DNA of 27,620 nt from Chloroflexota bacterium (GTDB lineage: Bacteria > Chloroflexota > Anaerolineae > UBA4142), in assembly GCA_023380675.1 (NCBI GenBank), contig JAMCRS010000456.1:2758-30377 (forward strand). The letters are read 5' to 3'. This document shows, one piece after another, positions 6,864-15,567 of this stretch. Every line of letters starts with the position of its first letter. Within the stretch, counting starts at the first letter, position 1. The notes below the pieces were generated by a model. It saw nothing but the letters and a program-made list of their open reading frames with translations. It searched no databases and was not told where the DNA came from. The position numbers were made by a program, and so were the translations under genes.

Positions 6864-7748
6864 GTGATCGATCGCACTCCTCCCAACATGAAGACACAGA
6901 ACCGCGCCGCGCCCGGCCGTCCAGCTCAGGCGCACCCCAGAATCCTGATTTCGCGCCTGTTCTACTATTTGTCGTCCATCCCGACCCTGCTTCTCGGCGT
7001 CCGCAACTGGGCAACGATGCTGAGGGTCTTTGCCGGCCTCCCGGTAAGGCGGCCGATCGAGATTTCGCTTCGCGACGGCTTGCGATTCCAGGTACGCACG
7101 GCTCTCGATATCTGGGTGCTCAAAGAGGCATGTCTCGACCGGCAGTACGAGAGCGCGAGCGTCCGGATCGAGGACGGATGGACCGTCGTCGACATCGGAG
7201 CCGGCCTCGGCGATTTTGCGGTCTCGGCTGCCCGAGATCATCCACGCGCCCACGTTGCCGCGTACGAGCCTTTTCCGGATTCCTTTGCCCTGCTGCAGGA
7301 AAACCTGCAACTGAATCGTATCGACAACGTACGGGCCTTGCCCTTGGCGGTGAGCGGAGAGAGCGGCTCGCTCCGTTTGCGCGCCGTCTCTGGCGAGGCG
7401 GTCCAACAATCCACGGTGGTTGGAGCCGATGGTGACGGTGTTCAGGTGGAATCCGTCACGCTCGACCAGGTCATCGGGAATCTGCAAGCCTCTCGCTGCG
7501 ATTACCTGAAAATGGACTGTGAGGGCGCGGAATACGGAATCCTCTTCCACACCAGCCCGGCGACTCTTTCCCGGATCCGACACGTGTGTCTGGAGTACCA
7601 CGACGACGTCACGCAGTATACGCACCTCGATCTCATTCGTTTTTTCGAGCAGAATGGTTATGCCGTCCGAGTCGTTCCCAATCGCGCGCACTGGCAGTGG
7701 GGGCTGCTGTACGCGTCAAATGAGAAAAACCAAATCGAGCCTCACTAG
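6864..7748 (+). CDS. FkbM family SAM-dependent methyltransferase
   Basis: The 294-aa protein begins at GTG 6864, with ATG 6888 as an alternative; neither has a clear ribosome site. The SAM-binding motif VVDIGAGLGDFAVSAA lies at ~108-123 and is followed by AYEPFPDSFALLQENLQLN, typical of FkbM enzymes. DYLKMDCEGAEYGIL (~213-227) is the characteristic FkbM C-terminal motif. Members usually O-methylate sugars or polyketides. The N-terminal ~50 residues contain a hydrophobic patch that may associate with membrane. It lies 19 nt after the rodZ-like gene and 15 nt before a GT-C glycosyltransferase, so a role in methylating an envelope glycan is plausible but inferred. Confidence 0.88.
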   Translation: MIDRTPPNMKTQNRAAPGRPAQAHPRILISRLFYYLSSIPTLLLGVRNWATMLRVFAGLPVRRPIEISLRDGLRFQVRTALDIWVLKEACLDRQYESASVRIEDGWTVVDIGAGLGDFAVSAARDHPRAHVAAYEPFPDSFALLQENLQLNRIDNVRALPLAVSGESGSLRLRAVSGEAVQQSTVVGADGDGVQVESVTLDQVIGNLQASRCDYLKMDCEGAEYGILFHTSPATLSRIRHVCLEYHDDVTQYTHLDLIRFFEQNGYAVRVVPNRAHWQWGLLYASNEKNQIEPH

Positions 7749-7763
7749 GCACGGAAATACCCG

Positions 7764-9800
7764 ATGCGCTATGACGTGACTAGCCACCGAACATTGGGCT
7801 TTACGGCGTTCGCGATCGTGCTCGCCGTGGCCGGAGAATGGATGCTGCTCGACTCGCAGAACATTCCGGTCGCCATCATTTGCTACGGCGCGGCGCTGGC
7901 CTCGCTTTTGTTGGCGTTGTTGGCGGACCGTCCGGCTCCCGCGACGTTCGCCCTGTTGGCGCCGGCGAATCCACCGTTCACGAAATGGCGTTGGGTCCTC
8001 CTCGCCGCCTCAATCGTCTGCACGGTTCTGGCCTTTACGTTAAACACAGACCAATCGTTCCGGGTCGAAGGGATTGCGGAATACCAGTTTACGTCCGCCG
8101 GTGTGGCCGCATGGTTCCTCGGAATCATCTTGTTCGTATCGGCATTCTGGCAGCCGGAGAAGAGCCTGGGCCAATGGCGGGAGATATTGAGTACCAAGGC
8201 GAGCGGATGGAGCTCGGGTTTTTCCATACGACTCTCTTGGACCCAAATCGCGCTGGCGGCAATCCTGGCGCTCGGCATCTTTTCGTATTTCTACCGCATC
8301 GACGTCGTCCCGGCCGAGATGACGAGCGACCACGCCGAGAAACTGCTCGACGTCAACGATGTGCTGCACGGCGCCACACCCGTCTTCTTCATCCGCAACA
8401 CGGGCCGCGAGCCCTTTCAGTTCTATTTAACTTTCGCGATCATTCGTCTGACCGGTATTCCTCTCAGCCACCTGGCCCTCAAGCTCGGAACGGCGTTCGT
8501 CGGCTGGTTGACGATCTCGGCCGCGTTTCTTCTCGCGCGGGAGATGTTCGGTCCGCTCGTCGGGCTTGTGGCCGCCTTCTTTCAGGCGGTGTTCCATTGG
8601 GCGCTGTCGATCTCCCGCATGGGTCTGCGCTATCCGTTTACCCCATTTTTCGCGGCGCTTTCACTCTATTTTTTGTGGCGCGCGCTCAAGTACCAAAAAC
8701 GTAACGATTACCTCGTGGCGGGGGCCTTGCTCGGCGCCGGCTTGTACGGCTACATTCCCTCGCGTGACACGCCTCTCGTCGCGATCGGGGTATGCGCGGT
8801 CTGGTTTATCGTCGACGGCTGGCGACGACTGCAGGACTGGAGGCCGTTCGCGGCAAACGTCGGGCTGATGGTCGCGACGTTGGTCGTCGTCTTTGCGCCG
8901 CTCTTGCGTTACTCGCTCGATTTTCCCGGCATGTTTTGGTATCGCGCTCTGACGCGCGTCGCCAGCGTGGAGCACCCGATCGAGGGTAGCGTCCCTGCGA
9001 TTCTGACCCGAAACGTCGCGAACCTCGCATTGTCGTTCAATTGGCGCGGCGACGAAGTCTGGCCGACGAACGTGCCGTACGATCCAACGTTGGATCGGGT
9101 CAGCGCCGGGCTCTTCGTGCTCGGGATCGGCATCGCCGTGTTTCGGTCAGTGCGCGATCGTTCGGCGAGCTACGTGTGCCTGCTGGCCGCATTCGTCGCG
9201 CTCATTCTTCCGAGCGCGCTTTCCATTGCCTTTCCGCGTGAGAACCCGAGCTTGGTGCGAATGGGCGGCGCGCTTCCGTTCACTGCAATACTCGTCGGGC
9301 TACCGGTGGCCCAGCTGGGGCGCTCGCTACGGCAGAGTCTGGCGCGAACACGAGCCGGCGGTGCGCTGGCCGCGCTGGGCGTCGTCCTGGTCCTCGCGCC
9401 CATCGTCGTCTTGAACTATCACTGGTATTTCGTCGAATACGATAATAGCTACCGCCTGTCGGCTCAGAACTCGTCCGAGGTTGCCGCGGTGATTCGGGAT
9501 TTTGCCGACAGCTTCGGAGATCTTCAGCACGCCTATTTCGTCGGTTACCCGTACTGGATCGACGGGCGCGCAATAGCGATCGATCTCGGCGACCTGGCCT
9601 GGAAGAACTATTCGCTCGACGCACGCGACCTGGTTTCGGATGCGAGCACTAATCGATTGTACATTTTGAACACGCAAGATGCGGACAACCTGCACGTTCT
9701 GCGCAGTCAATATCCGGACGGCCAGGTGAGGATCATTCACTCGAGGACGCCGGGGAAGGACTTTGTTTCCTTCTTTGTGCCTGCGTCGGCGGCTCAATAG
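7764..9800 (+). CDS. Multispan GT-C (family 39-like) glycosyltransferase
   Basis: The 678-aa protein has about 12 hydrophobic spans and ends in a ~130-residue soluble domain. After the fourth or fifth span there is an acidic luminal-loop motif, MTSDHAEKLLD (~185-195), and then TGREPFQFYLTF. This arrangement is typical of PMT/ArnT-like GT-C enzymes, which transfer sugars from polyprenyl-phosphate donors at the outer face of the membrane. SISRMGLRYPFTPFFAALSL is another recurring element of the bacterial family. It starts at ATG 7764, 15 nt after the FkbM gene. Together with LCP and FkbM it suggests local envelope glycan or glycoprotein synthesis. Donor and acceptor are unknown. Confidence 0.85.
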   Translation: MRYDVTSHRTLGFTAFAIVLAVAGEWMLLDSQNIPVAIICYGAALASLLLALLADRPAPATFALLAPANPPFTKWRWVLLAASIVCTVLAFTLNTDQSFRVEGIAEYQFTSAGVAAWFLGIILFVSAFWQPEKSLGQWREILSTKASGWSSGFSIRLSWTQIALAAILALGIFSYFYRIDVVPAEMTSDHAEKLLDVNDVLHGATPVFFIRNTGREPFQFYLTFAIIRLTGIPLSHLALKLGTAFVGWLTISAAFLLAREMFGPLVGLVAAFFQAVFHWALSISRMGLRYPFTPFFAALSLYFLWRALKYQKRNDYLVAGALLGAGLYGYIPSRDTPLVAIGVCAVWFIVDGWRRLQDWRPFAANVGLMVATLVVVFAPLLRYSLDFPGMFWYRALTRVASVEHPIEGSVPAILTRNVANLALSFNWRGDEVWPTNVPYDPTLDRVSAGLFVLGIGIAVFRSVRDRSASYVCLLAAFVALILPSALSIAFPRENPSLVRMGGALPFTAILVGLPVAQLGRSLRQSLARTRAGGALAALGVVLVLAPIVVLNYHWYFVEYDNSYRLSAQNSSEVAAVIRDFADSFGDLQHAYFVGYPYWIDGRAIAIDLGDLAWKNYSLDARDLVSDASTNRLYILNTQDADNLHVLRSQYPDGQVRIIHSRTPGKDFVSFFVPASAAQ

Positions 9801-9893
9801 CCGATCGGGGGTCGGGGCACTTGCTGGTTGCTCGGTAACTGGACCTCTCGCGGAGAGCGCGTTTGCTCCGCGTTTCCATAGAAAAGAGACGGA

Positions 9894-11250
9894 ATGCGAT
9901 ACTATATGCTGACCCTCGGCTGCGCCAAGAACGTGGCCGATTCCGACGGGATCGGCTCGCTCATGGCGTCGTCCGGTTACGCGCCATCAGAGCGAGCGGA
10001 AGACGCAGACGTATTGCTCGTAAATACGTGTGGTTTCTTGCAGGCGTCACGCCAAGAGTCTTTGGCCGCGCTGCGCGTGTTGGGTGAACAGAAACGGCGA
10101 GACCAAGTCCTCATCGCGGCGGGGTGTTTGATCTCGCGCTACGGGCAAACGGTCCAGAGCCAAGTCCCTCAAGTCGACGCCGTCATCGACGCCGGGAGGT
10201 GGCTCGCCCTCCCCCGGCTGATCGAGTACGTCAGATCAGGCGAATCCGGCGCCAGCACGAACGTGAGTTGGCTCGACGAGGCCTACGCCGGCCTGCCGGC
10301 GGACCAGGTCGCGGCACGGTCCGTGGTGGAGCGGCTGGGGCGCGCGCCCCGAGGGCCGAGCGCCTACTTGAAGATCGCCGACGGATGCGACCGGCCGTGC
10401 ACGTTCTGCATCATTCCCGCCATCAAAGGCGCACACCGCTCCAAGCCCGCCGACACCGTCGTGGCCGAAGCGCGCGATCTGACATCACAGGGAGTCAAGG
10501 AGATCGTGCTCGTCGCACAGGATACGACAGCCTATGGTTGGGACCTGGGAATGCGTGACGCGCTGGCCCCCTTGATCGATCGGCTTTGCAACGAGGTCGA
10601 CGGCCTGAGCTGGCTGCGTCTGATGTACGCCTACCCGGGCCACGTCACGCCGCGACTGGTCGAAACGCTGGCGCGCTATCCACAGATCACGCACTATATC
10701 GACGTGCCGTTGCAGCACGCTCATCCGGACACGCTCAAGCGGATGAAGCGTCCGAACCTGGTCGTGACCCGGCAAATGCTCGACGCGCTGCGCGTCGCGA
10801 TGCCGGACCTGGCGATCCGAACGACCTTCATCGTCGGCTTTCCCGGCGAGACTCAGGGCGAGTTTCAGTCATTGGTCCGGTTCCTTCAAGAACAGCAGTT
10901 TGACCGCGTCGGAGTCTTAGTATTCGCGCGAAGAGGGAACGCCGGCGGCGCAGATGGAGCGCCAGGTCTCGCGGCGAGTCAAGTCGCGGCGCCGCGACGA
11001 AGCGATGGCGGTCCAACAAGAGATCTCACGCGCAAAGAACCAATCGTTCGTCGGCCGGGAGCTGGACGTGCTGATCGAAGGCGCTGGCGACGGCGTCAGC
11101 GTGGGGAGATCCTACCGGGATGCGCCGGAAGTGGACGGAGTAGTGATCGTGAACGGCGAATTGAAGGTGGGCCAGTTCGCGCGTGTCAGGATCACACAGG
11201 CGATCGAATACGATCTGATGGCAGAGCCAGTGGTTTCCAAGCTTGATTAG
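9894..11250 (+). pseudogene. rimO: rimO, ribosomal protein S12 methylthiotransferase, split by a frameshift near 10917-10921
   Basis: The first reading frame holds the UPF0004 domain (TLGCAKNVADSD, with Cys10, Cys46 and Cys78). It also holds the radical-SAM domain with the ADGCDRPCTFCIIP cluster (Cys165, Cys169, Cys172), and reads correctly to FDRVGVL. The normal continuation, YSREEGTPAAQMERQVSRR and the TRAM domain ending VVSKLD, is in the next frame (offset +1), which contains a TAG at 10918-10920 immediately before TAT. The original frame continues as an unrelated Arg-rich tail to 11246. The family pattern expects about two residues (such as Phe-Thr) where only TTAG is present, so a 2-base deletion is the simplest explanation. 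It could be a genuine mutation or an assembly error. RimO methylthiolates an aspartate of S12. Confidence 0.88.
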
Positions 11251-11283
11251 TCGAAGCGGCAAGGTCGAGATCAACTCGAAAAT

Positions 11284-11313
11284 GACCCGAAGGCCGTGAC
11301 AGGCCTTCGGGTC
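11284..11313. terminator. Bidirectional hairpin terminator between rimO and the aspartic protease gene
   Basis: A perfect 12-bp stem, GACCCGAAGGCC with GGCCTTCGGGTC, encloses a 6-nt loop. The plus side lacks a clear T run (TAGTG), while the minus side continues ATTTTC. It sits between two convergent genes. Confidence 0.75.
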
Positions 11314-11335
11314 TAGTGCCGGTCAAGGAATGAAC

Positions 11336-11704
11336 CTAGGCCAGCAACATCCGCATCGGCTGTAGCTTCCGGGTAAAGGGGTTCAAGACTAGACCGAGAA
11401 TCTCTAGGGTCACAACGCCCAAGAGCGCCTCGTCGTTGGGTTCACCGAGGATGACCGGAGTGTGTGCCTCGCCTTCGGCGCCCTCACCTCCGGCGAGCGA
11501 GATAAAGCACTCTGACACCCGGCGCTCGAGCATCGTTCCGTCTGCGAGCGTAAAGACCGCCGTCCGCTTTGGCTCTAGTCCGATAGCTCGCCACGACTCG
11601 GATGGCAGCAGGGAGTAGGTCGCGCCACTGTCGACCAAGAACCGAACGTTTACTTTTTTGCCGTCACCGCCCGAGACGACGCCCTCGACGTAGGTAACGC
11701 CCAT
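11336..11704 (-). CDS. Retropepsin-like (clan AA) aspartic protease, 122 aa
   Basis: The active-site motif FLVDSGATYSLLP places Asp25-Ser26-Gly27 in a retropepsin-like fold, and LLGVVTLEILGLVLNPFTRKL matches the hydrophobic ILG-type motif near the C-terminus of such domains. At 122 aa it holds a single lobe, so it would act as a homodimer. There is no signal peptide. The ATG is supported by AAGGAGGG about 8 nt upstream. A possible extended -10 (TGT then TAGACT, 11731-11723) is close enough that the ribosome site would overlap the transcript start, so that promoter is doubtful. It is transcribed alone. Bacterial single-lobe members are widespread, but their substrates are mostly unknown. Confidence 0.8.
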   Translation of the reverse strand: MGVTYVEGVVSGGDGKKVNVRFLVDSGATYSLLPSESWRAIGLEPKRTAVFTLADGTMLERRVSECFISLAGGEGAEGEAHTPVILGEPNDEALLGVVTLEILGLVLNPFTRKLQPMRMLLA

Positions 11705-11791
11705 CGCTTCGACCCTCCTTCTAGTCTAACACAAAAGCGGCGGCTGTTCAAGCAGATTCCGCGAGGTGTTAGCGCAAGATATAGCAGGGTT

Positions 11792-12451
11792 CTATGGTAC
11801 CAGGTCAAGTGCTTGTTCCAGGCTGTCCGCCCGCGCGTCCGCGCGCTCGAGGTCCTGGTAAACGGTATACGGATTGGGCACGGCGATTGCGGTCAGGCCG
11901 GCAGCCTTGGCCGCCGTGATTCCCGACGCGCTGTCCTCGATCGCCACGCTCTCTGCCGGCGCGACGTCGAGCTCACGGGTTGCCTGCAAGTATACGTCCG
12001 GCGCCGGCTTTGCGCGCGGCACGTCCGTGCCGGCCACCACGACGCGAAAGCGCGACGCGATCCCCATGCCGCGTAAGATCGTATCGACCTGGTTCCGCGG
12101 AGAACCGGAGGCAACGGCCAGCGGCATATTGCGTGCGTCGAGCGCGTCGAGCACGCGTTCAAGACCCGGCATCGCGTGCAGGTTTTCCGGCGCCCGGATC
12201 AATTCCTCGTACATTCGTTCGCGTTCCGCCAGAACGACCTCCGGATCCGCTTTCAGTCCGAAATGATCGACCAGCCAGCGCGCATTGTCCTTGACCGGCA
12301 CCCCGACGAAAAAACGAGCGTACTCCTCCACCGAAAATCGGTGATCGACCCCATAACGAGCGAGCACCATCTCGAATGCGCGCTGGTGCAGCGGCTCACT
12401 GTCGACTATCAATCCATCCAGATCAAGAACGACCGCCTTCGTTTGCCTCAT
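11792..12451 (-). CDS. HAD superfamily phosphatase (beta-phosphoglucomutase-like)
   Basis: The start is ATG 12451, since upstream in-frame codons lie inside the CPBP gene. The 219-aa protein has HAD motif I VVLDLDGLIVDSEP (Asp10, Asp12), a helical cap, motif II VASGSPRN and motifs III/IV (RAKPAPDVYLQATRELD and VAIEDSASGITAAKAAG). This is the layout of subfamily IA enzymes such as beta-phosphoglucomutase-like sugar-phosphate phosphatases. The substrate cannot be told from sequence. The gene start overlaps the end of the CPBP gene by 29 nt, so it is the last gene of the metalloprotease-CPBP-HAD operon. Confidence 0.9.
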   Translation of the reverse strand: MRQTKAVVLDLDGLIVDSEPLHQRAFEMVLARYGVDHRFSVEEYARFFVGVPVKDNARWLVDHFGLKADPEVVLAERERMYEELIRAPENLHAMPGLERVLDALDARNMPLAVASGSPRNQVDTILRGMGIASRFRVVVAGTDVPRAKPAPDVYLQATRELDVAPAESVAIEDSASGITAAKAAGLTAIAVPNPYTVYQDLERADARADSLEQALDLVP

Positions 12452-13127
12452 AGTTCTCCAGCCAGATATTTTGTTTTGCGGCCGTGACCAACTGGACCAT
12501 ATCGATGACGTAGTGCGCGACCACGGGCGCCGCAAGACTTGCGGTGTACAGAAAGAGCGCCGAGAGCAACAGCCCCAGCAGTCCGGCGCCGACCATTCCG
12601 AGAATTCCCTGCGGGAGGTGCATGGCGCCAAAAACTACGGACCCAATCACGGCGAGGGCAGCCGGCGGCGCGAACGGCGATAGGCCGCCGATGAGTAACG
12701 AACGAAACAGGAGCTCCTCAAGCAGGACTGCGCTCGTCATCGCCAGCGGCACCAGCACCCACTCGCGACGGCTGCGCGGCAGGATGGCGCGCACGACGGC
12801 CGGAGAATAGATCGCTTTGCCAAACCGGCCGACCGCCCAACGCGTCGACGGCGTCAAAAGAATGCCCGCGGCAGCGCCGACGAGGAGACCGACAGCAAGG
12901 TCGAAGCCTGGCGCGGGCATGGCCCAGCCCAATTGGTAAGGCTCAAGACCACTTGCCAAGCCCAAAAGAACGCACAAGATGACCAACCCAACCCGGAACA
13001 GGTTCTCCGCCGGGAGGAGCAGCAAGTTGTAGACCGGCAGGTTTCGCTCCAGAAATAAAGCGGTGCCTAGGGTCGCCCATACGAGAACGACAAGGAGCGC
13101 AAGCGTCCCGACAAGAAAGAGGATCAT
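12423..13127 (-). CDS. CPBP family intramembrane metalloprotease
   Basis: The 234-aa polytopic protein carries the CPBP (CAAX protease / bacteriocin-processing) motifs within membrane spans: LLEELLFRSLL (Glu137, Glu138, Arg142), VVFGAMHLPQG (His170) and VAHYVIDM (His205, Asp209). The family includes Rce1-like proteases and bacteriocin self-immunity proteins. The ATG overlaps the TGA of the upstream secreted metalloprotease in an ATGA arrangement, indicating translational coupling. A role in processing or protection linked to the exported protease is an inference; the substrate is unknown. Confidence 0.9.
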   Translation of the reverse strand: MILFLVGTLALLVVLVWATLGTALFLERNLPVYNLLLLPAENLFRVGLVILCVLLGLASGLEPYQLGWAMPAPGFDLAVGLLVGAAAGILLTPSTRWAVGRFGKAIYSPAVVRAILPRSRREWVLVPLAMTSAVLLEELLFRSLLIGGLSPFAPPAALAVIGSVVFGAMHLPQGILGMVGAGLLGLLLSALFLYTASLAAPVVAHYVIDMVQLVTAAKQNIWLENYEANEGGRS

Positions 13128-15121
13128 TTCGGCACGAGGGAAAAGTCGTACCGCGTCGGCTCCGTCGTCGTCGGAGCGCCTGAAGCAATGACCAGCTCCG
13201 CCCCGGTCACGCTGCTCCCGAAACCGGCGATCGTAAAGGATCCCCGGTTTTGATCGTCCAACGGCACCGGGACGACGCGCGTGGCGCTCCCCTTCTCTAC
13301 GACCTGCACGGTGAAATGCTGCGGCAGGACGTTGTCGCTCCTGACAAAACCCTGGGCATCCCAGCCGTTCGTTCCGTTCTCGACGTTATCGCTAAAATTG
13401 ATCTCCGGGATCGTAATGTCGTCCAGCGCCCAGCTCGGACGGTTGAACGCATCGTCCGTGATGTATTCGAAACGGACCAGGATCTTTTTGCGGGCATAGG
13501 GAGTGAGATCGACCTGGTCTTGAATCCACTGCGCGGGCGCCTGATCGCTCGACGCCGAAACGCCGGTATACGCCGGACCGTAACTCGCGCCGTTCGGATT
13601 TACCGTTGAGCTGTGGTTACCGGCCAGGATGTCCCAGGTTTTTCCTCCGTCGGTCGACGCCTCCACGTAGGCATAGTCAAAGCCCTGCTCGATATCATAC
13701 CACGTCCAATAGCTCAGCGTGGCTTTGTCGACGCCCGATAAGTCGAACGGCCGAGTGAGCGTCATGTCCGCCAGGTCGGCCCGGTTCGAGTACCAGTCCC
13801 ACTGGCCGCTGTGGGCGCCGACCGGGAGCAATCTCGCCGTCGTCGTGCCGGTAAAATACAGCGTGACGTCGCCGCCGGCCGGCTGCAGCGTGTAATAGTT
13901 GGCGGCATACTCGTTCATCTGCGCGGTCCGCGAGACGGGAAACTGACCCAAAACCGGCTCGCGGGAAATGTGAAACGTCGATTCGTTCGGGTAGGCGTAG
14001 CGGCCGTTGGACACCGACGGGTCGTTGAGATAGTTCGCGACCGTCCAATCGGCGAACAGGTCGTCGAACTTGATGCCCCCTTCGGTGGCGTCGAGCACGG
14101 ATTGGATCCCGTTGATGCCCTCACTCGGCGCATGGATGACGTCGCGCGTAAACTGAGGTCCGAAGCGCTCCGCGCCATAGTCGAAGAACAGGTAGGAAGC
14201 CGCGTAGTGGGCCGCGGACGCACGCGGGTCCACCGCCCACGTGTCCAACTGCGTGTCGGGGGCCCTTCCAAAGGTATCCAGCACGCCGAGCACTGGAAAA
14301 CCGTTCAGCTTGATCGCGAGATCGCCCATCCCCTCGTCGATCCAGCCGGTCTTGTGCTGAGCTTCGTAAGAATGAATCAAGTGTTGGAATTCGTGCGCCG
14401 TGTCGGCGCTGTATTGGTCGTTGTCCGGGTGCAGCGCGTCGACGTTGAGATAGATAATGTTCCGTTGGTTGCTGTACGGCACGAGGGAACGCGGATACGT
14501 GTCCTCGGTGCTAAAGTAGCCAGCCGCATCCTGAAACCGCGTATTCAGTATGTTGATGTGCACGTCGCCATCCGGACCGGGCGATCGCTCGCTTCCAAAA
14601 TACTTGTGATTCGTCGGGTAGATCGTGTTCTCGAAGAAATCCGCCGCCTTTTGAAGCGCCGCCTGGTCGAGGGTGATACCGCTCTCGACCCAATAGTACG
14701 AATGGGGGGTCACGACTTGAAGCGTAGCGGTGATCGAGCGGTAGGTTCCGGTCGTCGCGTTCTGAACGACGTAGAAGGAATCGACATCGCCAACGTGCCG
14801 CTCCTGCGCGACGGGCGTTGGCGGCGGCGTCAAAAGCGCGAGGTCTTTGCGCAGCCGCGGGACGATCTGGTACAAGTCGCGCTCAGGAATGACGGCTTGC
14901 TGTAGAGCCAGAGCGGTCTGATCCGGGACCGCCGGAAGCGGGGTCTCCTCTAGCGGCAAAAGCGTCGCGATCGGCGCTGCGGCAGGCGTTGGGGAGACGC
15001 CGAGTGAAAGGGGCAAGACGGAGCCATTCTTGCTGAACAATAGGGCCGCGGTGGCGGACAAGACCAGGCAAACCAGGACGACAAGGACGGCAATCAGCGC
15101 GAGTAGAGTTCGGCGGTTCAT
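13124..15121 (-). CDS. Secreted or membrane-anchored HExxH metalloprotease (M30/M6-like) with C-terminal beta domains
   Basis: The start is ATG 15121 with GAGG upstream; a longer reading to 15172 would run through the promoter. The 665-aa protein begins with an N-terminal signal or anchor (~5-29) and a Pro-rich spacer (~42-66). The peptidase domain has the zinc site AHEFQHLIHSYEAQ (His243, Glu244, His247) and a probable third ligand in GWIDEGMGDLA (Glu263), as in hyicolysin (M30) and similar gluzincins. Residues ~420-600 contain YAYVEASTDGGKTWDILAG and WALDDITI, elements of MAM/immune-inhibitor-A-type beta-sandwich modules. It acts outside the membrane. It leads the operon with the CPBP protease and HAD phosphatase from a strong extended -10 promoter. 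Confidence 0.85.
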   Translation of the reverse strand: MNRRTLLALIAVLVVLVCLVLSATAALLFSKNGSVLPLSLGVSPTPAAAPIATLLPLEETPLPAVPDQTALALQQAVIPERDLYQIVPRLRKDLALLTPPPTPVAQERHVGDVDSFYVVQNATTGTYRSITATLQVVTPHSYYWVESGITLDQAALQKAADFFENTIYPTNHKYFGSERSPGPDGDVHINILNTRFQDAAGYFSTEDTYPRSLVPYSNQRNIIYLNVDALHPDNDQYSADTAHEFQHLIHSYEAQHKTGWIDEGMGDLAIKLNGFPVLGVLDTFGRAPDTQLDTWAVDPRASAAHYAASYLFFDYGAERFGPQFTRDVIHAPSEGINGIQSVLDATEGGIKFDDLFADWTVANYLNDPSVSNGRYAYPNESTFHISREPVLGQFPVSRTAQMNEYAANYYTLQPAGGDVTLYFTGTTTARLLPVGAHSGQWDWYSNRADLADMTLTRPFDLSGVDKATLSYWTWYDIEQGFDYAYVEASTDGGKTWDILAGNHSSTVNPNGASYGPAYTGVSASSDQAPAQWIQDQVDLTPYARKKILVRFEYITDDAFNRPSWALDDITIPEINFSDNVENGTNGWDAQGFVRSDNVLPQHFTVQVVEKGSATRVVPVPLDDQNRGSFTIAGFGSSVTGAELVIASGAPTTTEPTRYDFSLVPK

Positions 15122-15160
15122 CAGTATCCTCAAGGGTGTGTGCGGCGGAGCAATTCCGGC

Positions 15161-15189
15161 ATTATAGCACAAGCGCCAGACTCAGACAA
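15161..15189 (-). promoter_or_regulatory. Promoter of the metalloprotease operon (TTGTCT-17-TATAAT, extended -10)
   Basis: On the minus strand, TTGTCT (15189-15184) and TATAAT (15166-15161) are 17 bp apart, with TGC before the -10. The TTGTGCTATAAT 12-mer equals the LCP promoter core. It would start transcription near 15154, about 33 nt before the ATG. Confidence 0.75.
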
Positions 15190-15535
15190 CGCGTTTGAGA
15201 AGGGAGAATAGCAGCCGCCTGCCGAAAACGGAAAGCGACAGTGCAGAAGCGGTGAGTACGAGGCCAAGTGGGTACTTGATCGAAGAGCGCTCGCCTGCGA
15301 GCTAGAGGCTAGCGGCTTGCCCGGGAACGGCGCCCGACCGCCCTTGCCCATAGCCATCGCAGTTGTGTGCAGCGAACTCGACTTGAAACGCTTGGTCCGG
15401 CTCGTCGGACGACTCGGCCATGCACACGGCCGACTTGCCCTCGTCGAGCACCCGGTTGTTTGGACAGGCAATGAGACAAAGTTGGACCAGTCCACATGGC
15501 GCGCGGCAATACAGCTTCGAATTAGGGTCCATCAT
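15182..15535 (-). pseudogene. Small Cys-rich hypothetical gene interrupted by an in-frame TAG
   Basis: From ATG 15535 the frame codes for 77 residues with seven Cys (MMDPNSKLYCRAPCG, LCLIACPNNRV, SAVCMAE, HNCDGYG) and mostly G/C third positions. It then meets TAG at 15304-15302. The same frame continues for 39 codons to TGA at 15182, and this second part reads as a plausible membrane tail (SSIKYPLGLVLTASALSLSV then FGRRLLFSLLKRVV). Reading through the amber codon would join a Cys-rich domain to a C-terminal anchor. No family is recognised and no good ribosome site is seen. The two halves could also be coincidental. The Crp-type palindrome at 15568-15585 lies 33 bp upstream. Confidence 0.35.
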
Positions 15536-15567
15536 TCACTCATTGTCGCGCCGATCGAGGACCGCGT

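Noticed and set aside
10917..10925. Programmed +1 frameshifting in rimO at the TTAG sequence
   Set aside because: A +1 slip skipping G10920 would work formally, but it would leave the protein one residue short of the family pattern, and no stimulatory element is evident. A 2-base deletion or sequencing error is simpler.
11723..11731. Extended -10 (TGT TAGACT) for the aspartic protease gene
   Set aside because: The predicted transcript start would fall within the ribosome-binding site, so it was not listed as a promoter.
13811..14905. 364-codon plus-strand open frame
   Set aside because: Antisense to the metalloprotease; composition is Arg/Val/Gly-rich and lacks domain motifs.
15122..15172. 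Longer N-terminus of the metalloprotease starting at 15172
   Set aside because: It would run through a strong extended -10 promoter, while ATG 15121 has GAGG upstream and begins a proper signal or anchor sequence.
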